Source: Silvanigrellales bacterium (GTDB lineage Bacteria; Bdellovibrionota_B; Oligoflexia; Silvanigrellales; Silvanigrellaceae). Taken from it: a DNA stretch of 11,656 nt. Where the stretch lies: assembly GCA_028285285.1 (NCBI GenBank), contig JANQPW010000629.1, forward strand, positions 1 to 11,656. Reading direction: 5' to 3'. Numbering within the stretch: the stretch's first letter is position 1; the number at the start of each line of letters is the position of its first letter. This document shows, one piece after another, positions 1 to 6,394 of the stretch. A program made the position numbers and the translations under genes. The notes under the pieces were generated by a model. That model was not told where the DNA came from. It searched no databases and saw only the letters and a program-made list of their open reading frames with translations.

Positions 1-1449
1 GGTGGCATCAAAAACTTGCTGCTTTTGCCAGTTCGTCAAACCGCTGGTGTCGCTATTGGACACTCGTTCATAGGGAACTCCACCCTTCTCCACATCATGT
101 CCGTAGCGATCGGTGATGCGCCAGCGCGTGGGTCGCATGCTGGGAAGTGACAGCAGATCGGTGAGCGTGGGAACAGATCCGTTGTGAAGGTAGGGGGCGT
201 TGGCCCAAACCCCAGTGAGGGGTGGAGCAAGATAACCCCCTCTCTTGTCAACCGGAGTGGCCAGCTCTTGTTTGTTACCCGCTGCGTCTGTGCCGCTCAT
301 CCACTCGTTGTAAAAGCCAATGTACTCCTTGGTGACAGCGTTGAAGCGCACTTCTTCTGTTTCTTGTGCGAGCAGGTACGACCATTTCTTTCTTTCCGGC
401 TGGCCGTCGGCCGTGTAGGTGCCGTGGCAGCTGGCACAGTTTTGCTCTTTGTAAACTTGCTCTCCCTGCACCACAAGACCAGGGTCGAGCTCAACTCCCA
501 AAACATCTTCAATTTTTGGACTTTCAACGCTGAGAGTGTAGTCATGGAGCTTGTGGAGAACCTCTTTTTCTTCACGAATGATCTTTCCAGCAGTGGATCG
601 AGCAGGCAAACCATTGATGGGATCGGGCTGAACCCAGAGCATGCGGAAAGCTGCGGAATGGAGAGATGCATCTGTGCTCAACCAGCCATCCCAGAAGAGT
701 TTCTCTTTGTGTTTTGTGTTCCACCAAGGCAGCACGACAGAGTCAGCATTGGGAATTTTCGGGTCTTTTCGGGGTTCGACACCTTCTTCCGTTTCGTTTG
801 GAATAAGATTGAAATCTTCATCACGATAGCGAGCCCATGAATAAAGCGAAGCGATGGTGTTGAAGGTGCCCACGCTGCGGTTGAACAAAACAGCGCCTTC
901 CAACTGTGCTTGTGTGAGGGGAATCGCGTTTTCGTCTTTGCCGTTGAACACGCGGTTGGAGTTGATGAGGTCTTCGATCAGGGAGTTGAAGTCGATGTTC
1001 TGGTTTTTACCCCCCATAACCAAGGTGTTTTCAATGCGGCGGGAGTGGCACATGAGGCAGTTGGTGTAAACAAAGCCGTCTTTTTCAAGGAGCCCTACGG
1101 GCAGATTCGTTTCTTCTTCTGGATCCACAATGTAACCATAGCGCTCCGCGATGGCGTCCCACTGGGCTTTGTTGAGTTCTTTGTTCCACTCAGCCGGGTT
1201 TTCTACTTCCTCTTCATTGTTCAAGCCGATGAAGTCCTTTTGATCTTTCTCTGGCCAAACGCGCCAGATGGCTTTGTAGGCCTCCAGGGGCGCAAGCCAC
1301 TCTTGGAGCGGAGTGCTTTCCATGATTTCCAGACCGTTGAGGTCATTCGTTTCATTTTTGGTCAGTGACGAAGATTTGGTCTCACAACCCAAAAGGGTGA
1401 GGCTAGGAACAATGAGAGCAAGAACGAAAAGAGAAAGTGGTGTTTTCAC
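1..1449 (-). CDS. Dihaem c-type cytochrome lipoprotein, RoxA-like (3' end outside window)
   Basis: Reading leftwards, 483 codons are open to the window edge, so the C-terminus is missing. The GTG start at 1449 was chosen because GGAG lies 5 bases upstream and a lipoprotein signal follows at once: a hydrophobic run ending in LLGC, with Cys22 as the lipidation site. Two CXXCH haem-binding motifs are present, CLMCH at residues 131-135 and CASCH at 338-342, about 207 residues apart. Near the C-terminal side is APYLHNGSVPTLTDLL, a stretch typical of the dihaem cytochrome c peroxidase / MauG / RoxA superfamily, followed by an RPTRW segment. The haem spacing and this motif resemble RoxA-like rubber-oxygenase relatives more than short CcpA peroxidases; this is from memory of the family. 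The likely role is extracytoplasmic redox or oxygenase chemistry, substrate unknown. It lies 117 bases downstream of the M23 gene on the same strand and may be co-transcribed. Confidence 0.88.
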   Translation of the reverse strand, partial: MKTPLSLFVLALIVPSLTLLGCETKSSSLTKNETNDLNGLEIMESTPLQEWLAPLEAYKAIWRVWPEKDQKDFIGLNNEEEVENPAEWNKELNKAQWDAIAERYGYIVDPEEETNLPVGLLEKDGFVYTNCLMCHSRRIENTLVMGGKNQNIDFNSLIEDLINSNRVFNGKDENAIPLTQAQLEGAVLFNRSVGTFNTIASLYSWARYRDEDFNLIPNETEEGVEPRKDPKIPNADSVVLPWWNTKHKEKLFWDGWLSTDASLHSAAFRMLWVQPDPINGLPARSTAGKIIREEKEVLHKLHDYTLSVESPKIEDVLGVELDPGLVVQGEQVYKEQNCASCHGTYTADGQPERKKWSYLLAQETEEVRFNAVTKEYIGFYNEWMSGTDAAGNKQELATPVDKRGGYLAPPLTGVWANAPYLHNGSVPTLTDLLSLPSMRPTRWRITDRYGHDVEKGGVPYERVSNSDTSGLTNWQKQQVFDAT

Positions 1450-1470
1450 AGCAACTCCAGTGCGACAAAG

Positions 1471-1526
1471 GCCATTGGCAAAATGGCTCGTGTTGATTCT
1501 GGTTCCCACCCCGGTTGTTTGGGAAC
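1471..1526 (-). repeat. Two small hairpins in the M23-cytochrome spacer
   Basis: The 117-base spacer holds two perfect inverted repeats. GTTCCCA at 1502-1508 pairs with TGGGAAC at 1520-1526, and GCCATT at 1471-1476 pairs with AATGGC at 1482-1487. Neither is followed by a real T-run in the minus-strand direction, so they are poor intrinsic terminators. They could stabilise or punctuate a shared transcript. Function is not established. Confidence 0.3.
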
Positions 1527-1566
1527 AAGAGCTCGCAAGAAGGAGGCCAAGAAAAAGGAATGGTTT

Positions 1567-2877
1567 TTATTGGATATTTTCTGTGTCGTCGGCCACGTCT
1601 TCCCACTCGGGCAAGGCCTGACCGTGCATGTCGAATTCAAGGACATTTCGACCATCTTCAAGCACATGTGCTGTTGGCTGAAGTGCTCTTCTGGCTTCGG
1701 AGCCACTGGTGAGAGCGAGGGAGCCGGCTTCTGAGTCTAAGTCGAGGGTGCGGGTCTCGAGGTCGACGCCCATTTCTCGAAGAATCTTACGCGTGTCTTC
1801 GGGGGAAGCTGAGGACAGGAGAACGGGACTTCCCGTGGAGGACTGTGGAGAAAAGTTTTTCCAGATCTTCTTGATGTTGATTTCCAGAAAGTTGATGGCG
1901 TCTCCCAGAAGGCCCATTGGGTTCACGGTGCCTTTGCCTTTTTCCACCACCTCAAGGTGCAGGTGAGGCCCTGTGGACTGACCCGTTGATCCCACTGTTG
2001 CTACTGTCTGACCTCGCTTGACTCGCAGACCCACTCGGGTCTTGATTTTGTAGGCGTGGGCATAGAGCGACTTCACGATTTTGTTGCAGTCGTCCGCGTC
2101 ATGACGGATTTCCACAAGATTTCCAAAACCCCAGCGGTTCCAACCTGCGGTCACCACGACACCGTCACACAACGCTTTGATGGGAGTGCCAGTGGGCGCA
2201 GCAATGTCTATTCCTCGGTGTGGCCGGTTCCAACGCCATCCAAATCCAGATGTGAAAATCCCCTTTGGAACAATGTCTTTGCTGTGCAAGGGAATGCGGT
2301 AGGAAGGGTGGACGGGCAATACGGATGACGCCGGCTTCTTTTTGTTTTGGCTGCCATCGGGTTCAAGAAAATCGAAGGAAATGGCTTCCTGCCAAACCCA
2401 TGATAAGGTTTTGGCTGTGTTGGTTTTTTCCTTCACTATGGCCTCGGTGCAGGTCTCGAGGCCACCGTTTCTGAGCTGAAGGGCGGGCGTCTCTTGCTCG
2501 GCATTTTCTGCCGCATTTTCGCCGTTTCCTCCACTTGCACGGGGAGGTTCGAGAGCAACCAGTTTTTCAAACATGAGGTTGTCTGGTTTTTTTCCGTTCA
2601 TCGAAAACAAGCCTTTGACCTCCAAAACGGTTCCTTTGTCGAGTTGACAGGCCACTGTTTTCGATATTGTTCCGCACCCTTTGCTGGAATACTTCGAGCC
2701 GAATTTCAAACACGTGGAGTTGGTAACCTTGAAGCGGACAGCTCTCTTGGCGGTTTCAGCAGCGTTCTGCGCGCTGTTCCCCCCTTGGGGAAGCTCCGCC
2801 TGGCAACCCACAAACAAAGACGCTGTGAGCGCTCCGGCAAAAAACGACGAAGCAAAAGAGAGGTGACCTTTAGGCAC
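1567..2877 (-). CDS. M23 (LytM-type) zinc metallopeptidase, predicted lipoprotein
   Basis: This encodes 436 residues from a GTG at 2877. That start has GGAG 7 bases upstream and begins a lipoprotein-type signal ending LFVGC (Cys25); a start at 2970 would bury this signal behind 31 extra residues. The central M23 domain spans about residues 200-315. It has HRGID (His220, Asp224), YAHA (His274) and HLHLE (His305, His307), so the zinc ligands and catalytic histidine look complete. Active members usually cleave peptide cross-links of peptidoglycan. The N-terminal region, about 26-190, contains four cysteines and a low-complexity Asn/Ala/Glu linker. The C-terminal tail of about 110 residues is acidic and Ser/Ala/Leu-rich, with no recognised domain. 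The likely location is the periplasm, anchored to a membrane. A divergent gene starts at 3124, and the cytochrome gene follows on the same strand. Confidence 0.9.
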   Translation of the reverse strand: MPKGHLSFASSFFAGALTASLFVGCQAELPQGGNSAQNAAETAKRAVRFKVTNSTCLKFGSKYSSKGCGTISKTVACQLDKGTVLEVKGLFSMNGKKPDNLMFEKLVALEPPRASGGNGENAAENAEQETPALQLRNGGLETCTEAIVKEKTNTAKTLSWVWQEAISFDFLEPDGSQNKKKPASSVLPVHPSYRIPLHSKDIVPKGIFTSGFGWRWNRPHRGIDIAAPTGTPIKALCDGVVVTAGWNRWGFGNLVEIRHDADDCNKIVKSLYAHAYKIKTRVGLRVKRGQTVATVGSTGQSTGPHLHLEVVEKGKGTVNPMGLLGDAINFLEINIKKIWKNFSPQSSTGSPVLLSSASPEDTRKILREMGVDLETRTLDLDSEAGSLALTSGSEARRALQPTAHVLEDGRNVLEFDMHGQALPEWEDVADDTENIQ

Positions 2878-3123
2878 TGCGGTTCTCCGTAAATGAGTGT
2901 TTCCTCCTTGTCGGCATTTTTCACCGAAAGTTGAGCAAAATCGCCTTAATGCTCTGAAACTGAAGAGCAATCTGGAGATCGGGTTTTCACGATCAGAGAG
3001 ACAGTAGGGAGCCAGAGGTGGCTTGAGAGTGCTTGGTCTTGATTTTGCTGTGCCGGGAACACAGCTGCCGAATTGGAATGCTCAAAACCTGAAGACAGGT
3101 TGCTCTCGCTCGTGGAGGTTCGT
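2878..3123. promoter_or_regulatory. Divergent intergenic region between M23 and lipoprotein genes
   Basis: This 246-base space must hold the promoters of both divergent genes, but no convincing -35/-10 pair could be picked by eye. Visible structure includes TGCTCT / AGAGCA (2950-2955 with 2964-2969) and a 6-bp stem with AAGA loop (AACCTG / CAGGTT, 3086-3101) in the leader of the rightward gene. A strong Shine-Dalgarno-like AAGGAGG on the minus strand (2903-2909) has no matching in-frame start for the peptidase. The nearer GGAG at 2885-2888 serves the GTG start. Confidence 0.35.
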
Positions 3124-4164
3124 GTGACAAAAACAGTTTCTCTTTTCTTGTCTGTTGCGTTTGTAACACTTTTCGGATGCGTTCGGGCCCCAAGCTTGAG
3201 CGAAGTGGCGACCGACTCACAAGATCAGCTTGCGGTTGCCAAAACAGGCAATCGAAGCCCTATAACTCTTTATGAACAGGAACATGCAGAGCTGCAGCAG
3301 AAAAAAGCTGAGATCCAGAAGAAGGTGAATGGACTGGAACACTGCAGGGTCACACCCGACAGCATAGTCGATGTGGTTGGAAAGAGCTGCGCCTCTGCCC
3401 TCAGTTCGGCCTTTTTCGCCTCTGCCCTTGGAGCGGTTGTTGTTGCCACTGGCATGAGGCCTGAGCGGATCTTTCCCTATTTTTTTGGAGCTCTCGGAGT
3501 TGGAGGGAGTGTTCCACCCATTGTTTTTGCTGTCGATAACCTCAAAAAATACAGATACAGCGTGAAGCTCGGCAAACTCACTCGTGAAAGAAACCATTTG
3601 GAAGTTGTCGACGATGAGTTGTGGGTTGAACGTGCCGTTATCAGCCCCGTTTCCTTGCCACACCTTCTCGAAGGCTTGCCCCTGCCTGCAATGGCGCAAA
3701 AGCACCCCAATGCTCACTTTGCGCTTGTGGGAACTCCCGCCTTCGACGATCCGGAGGAGTTGACCTCTCTGCGACTGAACATTGCCCTTATTCCCCATGA
3801 AAAGAACAATGATCTCCACACCCTGCAGGTAGTTGAATCAAGCGGTTCCATCGTGTTCAGCCAAGCCATTCAGTTTGTTCCTGAGTTGGGGACCATGGTG
3901 AGGGGACAGAGGACCGAAGGTGCGAGCGTTGTTCATAGCGTTGACTATTTCGATGTGAAGGCAACCAATTCTATGAGCACTCCCGTGAGCCTGGATCGCC
4001 TGAGCTTGGATGGTCTTTATGAGAAGACCTACGACATGATCATGGAATATGCGCTGGAGCATCTGGCGAAGAAATATGGAATTAAGGGCCGTTTTGAGTA
4101 TTTGGATTACTTCGAAGCAGAGCGGCGTCTGCTGGTCAAGCGGGCCCAGTCTCAGGCAGATTGA
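3124..4164 (+). CDS. Predicted lipoprotein of unknown family
   Basis: This encodes 346 residues from a GTG at 3124, with GGAGG 5 bases upstream. An ATG 51 bases earlier is open but would put 17 residues before the signal sequence. The N-terminus is a lipoprotein signal with LFGC (Cys19). Residues about 50-73 are Glu/Lys/Gln-rich and likely coiled coil. Residues about 89-139 hold two hydrophobic, Ala/Gly-rich stretches separated by a short polar turn (around RPERIFP), which could be a membrane hairpin. The rest is a mixed alpha/beta-looking globular region ending in a charged helix. I do not recognise the family. A likely terminator lies 37-54 bases after the stop. The lipid anchor plus internal hydrophobic hairpin suggests an envelope protein; nothing in the sequence indicates enzymatic activity. 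Confidence 0.75.
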   Translation: MTKTVSLFLSVAFVTLFGCVRAPSLSEVATDSQDQLAVAKTGNRSPITLYEQEHAELQQKKAEIQKKVNGLEHCRVTPDSIVDVVGKSCASALSSAFFASALGAVVVATGMRPERIFPYFFGALGVGGSVPPIVFAVDNLKKYRYSVKLGKLTRERNHLEVVDDELWVERAVISPVSLPHLLEGLPLPAMAQKHPNAHFALVGTPAFDDPEELTSLRLNIALIPHEKNNDLHTLQVVESSGSIVFSQAIQFVPELGTMVRGQRTEGASVVHSVDYFDVKATNSMSTPVSLDRLSLDGLYEKTYDMIMEYALEHLAKKYGIKGRFEYLDYFEAERRLLVKRAQSQAD

Positions 4165-4201
4165 CGTTCGACCTGCCGGCGTTCTTCAGTTTTTCTAAAA
4201 A

Positions 4202-4218
4202 AAGGGAGACCCTCCCTT
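4202..4218 (+). terminator. Likely intrinsic terminator of the 346-residue lipoprotein gene
   Basis: AAGGGAG at 4202-4208 pairs perfectly with CTCCCTT at 4212-4218 across an ACC loop. It is preceded by an A-run and followed by a T-rich stretch (ATTTCCTGTTTT). It sits about 40 bases after the stop at 4164, which fits termination, although the T-run is interrupted. Confidence 0.55.
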
Positions 4219-4248
4219 ATTTCCTGTTTTCAAAGCCCCTTGCCCTCG

Positions 4249-4293
4249 TTAGGTTTTGGCTGCTCCGCCAATTGGTGGCTGTGCAAAACCTAA
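4249..4293 (+). promoter_or_regulatory. Long imperfect hairpin directly before the protease RBS
   Basis: TTAGGTTTTG (4249-4258) is a perfect reverse complement of CAAAACCTAA (4284-4293). Inside lies a second stem, CCGCC with GGTGG (4265-4269 and 4274-4278, one G-U pair), closed by an AATT loop; an internal loop separates the two stems. The 3' arm ends inside AAGGGA, the probable ribosome-binding site of the gene starting at 4304. It could be an RNA element controlling translation, an operator for a dimeric repressor, or an attenuator. The symmetry is seen directly; the function is inferred. Confidence 0.5.
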
Positions 4294-4303
4294 GGGAATC
4301 GAT

Positions 4304-5161
4304 ATGCATTTTGGAAGGATGGCTTTTTTTGGAACACTGTGTGGTGTTCTGTTCTTTGGTTTCTTTTTCTCATGCGGGTTCGATGGCGACTCAGCTGATT
4401 CAGGCAACGAGGTCCACATTCGCAATGGTCAAGAAGTGAAAGCTAACGATGCATCATTGCTTCGCGCGTCGACGGTTTCTTTGACAACCGCCGCCGAACA
4501 GGCTGAGGGCCGTTCGGTGTGCACAGGCACGCTGATATCACCTCGTGCTGTGATGACGGCTGCTCATTGCCTGGTGGGCAGTGGAGCGATCACCTCGCCT
4601 GAGAAGATGTTGGTGTCGTTTGGAGTGAGGGTGGGCGATGCCTCCTCTCAGCTTCGGCGAGCGTCAAGGTTCGTTGTCCACCCAGGTTACCGCAGCGATT
4701 TTCTTTCCGACTCCGAAGAAGAAGAGCGGTCTCTGCCCCCTAATGACATTGCGGTTGTGATCCTCCAAGACACAGCACCGGCACCTTATAGACCAGCCCC
4801 TGTCTTCACGGGTCAGCTCAAAAAAGGCCTGAAAGTGACACTTGCAGGCTTTGGCGTGGTGTTCACGCGGGCCTACGACAATTCGGGCACTCTTCGAAAA
4901 ACACGATCGAAAATCCAGAAAGTTTTTGCCTCGCGAAAAGTGATCCAAGTTGGCAAAAACTCCAGCAGACGAGTGGCGTGTTCGGGCGACTCGGGTGGCC
5001 CCCTCTTTGTGAAGACCGGATCGGGTTCAGAAGGCTGGGCGGTCGCGGGAGTGACCTCCACCGGATCTTTGAGTGCCCTCTTCGGTGGCTGTTCGGGTCC
5101 AAATTTCTACACCAATGCACTTGAGTACCGATCTTTTCTTCAAGGTGCGCTTGCTCATTGA
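4304..5161 (+). CDS. Trypsin-fold (S1 family) serine protease, predicted lipoprotein
   Basis: This encodes 285 residues from the ATG at 4304, with AAGGGA about 6 bases upstream. A TTG 48 bases earlier is in frame, but it lies in the hairpin and precedes the signal. The signal is very hydrophobic and ends FFSC (Cys24), a weak lipobox, so either lipidation or simple secretion is possible. The S1 catalytic triad is complete: TAAHC (His88), NDIAVV (Asp148) and GDSGGP (Ser230). Cysteines 73/89 and 226/263 match the conserved 42-58 and 191-220 disulfides of chymotrypsin. The residue six before the catalytic Ser, at the base of the S1 pocket, is Val rather than the Asp of trypsin, so Lys/Arg specificity is not expected. 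No long propeptide is evident. It probably acts on proteins outside the cytoplasm. Confidence 0.92.
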   Translation: MHFGRMAFFGTLCGVLFFGFFFSCGFDGDSADSGNEVHIRNGQEVKANDASLLRASTVSLTTAAEQAEGRSVCTGTLISPRAVMTAAHCLVGSGAITSPEKMLVSFGVRVGDASSQLRRASRFVVHPGYRSDFLSDSEEEERSLPPNDIAVVILQDTAPAPYRPAPVFTGQLKKGLKVTLAGFGVVFTRAYDNSGTLRKTRSKIQKVFASRKVIQVGKNSSRRVACSGDSGGPLFVKTGSGSEGWAVAGVTSTGSLSALFGGCSGPNFYTNALEYRSFLQGALAH

Positions 5162-5192
5162 CCGATTTTTCCTGCATTTGTTATGGGCGGCA

Positions 5193-5208
5193 TTGCAGAC
5201 TTCTGCAA
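5193..5208. repeat. Short palindrome between converging genes
   Basis: TTGCAGA pairs with TCTGCAA across two bases. It lies between the stop of the protease gene (5161) and the stop of the converging broken gene (5222). The position suits a bidirectional terminator, but there is no T-run on either side. Weak call. Confidence 0.3.
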
Positions 5209-5221
5209 AGAATTGAGGAAA

Positions 5222-5926
5222 TCACAAACCGAGCCGCGGTCGCAGTTGGTGCAGAGGGATAGCCGCGATCTTGGGTCCAAGTGGGTGAGTGCCCGTTGGG
5301 CGGCAAAGGACGATTCCCCGAAGATCCGAAAGCTGCGGGTGAGGCTTTTTTTCGAGAAAGTTCATGAGCTCCTGGATGGACTTTGCATCTCGCAAATTGG
5401 GAATTTCTGTCCATTTGCATTCGATCGCGATATTTTTTCCACCTCCAATCAGGAGAAAATCAATTTCACGTTGCTCGCTGTCTCGGTAAAACCAAAGGCT
5501 GAGTGGATCGGGGCTTTTGTTGAGGAGTTTTCTGAGTTCGCTGAATATGAAAGTTTCCCAAACTGTTCCGATGAAAGGGCTCTGTATAAGAGTCGGCTCG
5601 GTAATTCCCAGCAGATGAGCCAGAAGACCGGTGTCATTCAAATAAAGTTTTGGTGATTTGACGAGTCGCTTTCCAAAGTTTCCAAACCAGGGTTCCAGGA
5701 GGGTGATTTGATTTGACGCTGTCAAAACGCTGAGCCAGTCGTTGACTGCTTTACTGCTGATGCCCACGTCGCGGCCAAGTGAAGACTTATCGAGGATTTG
5801 CCCACTCCGAAAAGCGCAGGCCCTCAGAAAACGTTCAAAGTCTCTGAGGCTGACCACATTGATGAGCTGACGGACATCGCGTTGCAAATAGGTTCGCAGG
5901 TATGAATCGTAAAACGCGGTGTGGCC
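5222..5926 (-). pseudogene. C-terminal remnant of a DUF4143-family ATP-binding protein
   Basis: The reading frame ends at 5222 and encodes the C-terminal half of an AAA_14/DUF4143 protein. The recognisable start is FYDSYLRTYLQRDV near 5914, followed by a winged-helix-like segment (SSLGRDVGISSKAVNDWLSV), KRLVKSPKLYLNDTGL, and a PD-(D/E)XK-like end with REIDFLL and IAIECK. Full family members begin with about 150-200 residues carrying a Walker A P-loop; none exists here. The open frame continues to 6076, but that part is antisense to the other remnant and has no family resemblance. With no start codon and RBS before the homologous part, I call it a broken gene. The intact protein is an ATPase often mobile or scattered in genomes; its cellular role is not well defined. 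Confidence 0.75.
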
Positions 5927-5939
5927 GGTGGGGCCCCTG

Positions 5940-6302
5940 GACCAAGCCGATCTTGTGCCCGGAATTTGTGCGGAGTCGCTGGTGTGGCAGGAGTTGTCTG
6001 CTGTTAATGCATTGAAAGATCTCAAATACAGCATCTCCTTTTGGCGCACAACGGCCGGCCTTGAGGTGGATTTCATCCTCTATGGGCCCTCAAAAATGGT
6101 CGCTATTGAGGTGAAGTCAGGAAAAAAATTGCGGCAGAAAGATCTTGTTGGTCTGCTCGAGTTTCGAAAAGATTACCCCGGCACAGAGTGTTTCGTTTTT
6201 TATGGAGGAGAACGGGAAGAAGAACACGACGGGGTCAAGATTTTGAGCCTGACCTGGGCATTGGCAAATTTGGATCAGATCTTGGGCGAAAAGGGGAGCT
6301 GA
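5940..6302 (+). pseudogene. C-terminal remnant of a second DUF4143-family protein
   Basis: This frame encodes only the final domain of a different DUF4143-type ATPase. Recognisable sequence begins near 5967 (ESLVWQELSAV) and continues through ISFWRTTAGLEVDFIL, VAIEVKSGKKL and FVFYGGERE to the stop at 6302. The Glu-Val-Asp plus Glu-X-Lys arrangement is the PD-(D/E)XK-like signature of the domain. The ATPase half, the winged-helix region and any start codon with an RBS are missing; a stop occurs in frame just upstream of 5919. Its sequence differs clearly from the neighbouring minus-strand remnant, so this is not one gene folded back. The 5' border of homology is estimated by eye. Confidence 0.72.
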
Positions 6303-6394
6303 TTCGCCTCAGCGATACTTTTTGGGTTCGAGTCGACCGTCACAGGTGAGATCAAAATAGCTCAAGGCGTCAGTCTGCTCTCCGAAGAGAGGGG

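Noticed and set aside
184..1368. Plus-strand frames of 218 and 152 codons
   Set aside because: They lie opposite the dihaem cytochrome gene, which has both CXXCH motifs and a signal sequence; no RBS or family features.
3217..3819. Minus-strand frame of 200 codons
   Set aside because: Opposite the 346-residue lipoprotein gene; low-quality composition and no start signals.
5183..5656. Plus-strand frame of 157 codons
   Set aside because: Antisense to the minus-strand DUF4143 remnant, which has clear family motifs.
5927..6076. N-terminal 50 codons of the minus-strand DUF4143 frame
   Set aside because: No family resemblance and antisense to the plus-strand remnant; treated as accidental open frame across the seam.
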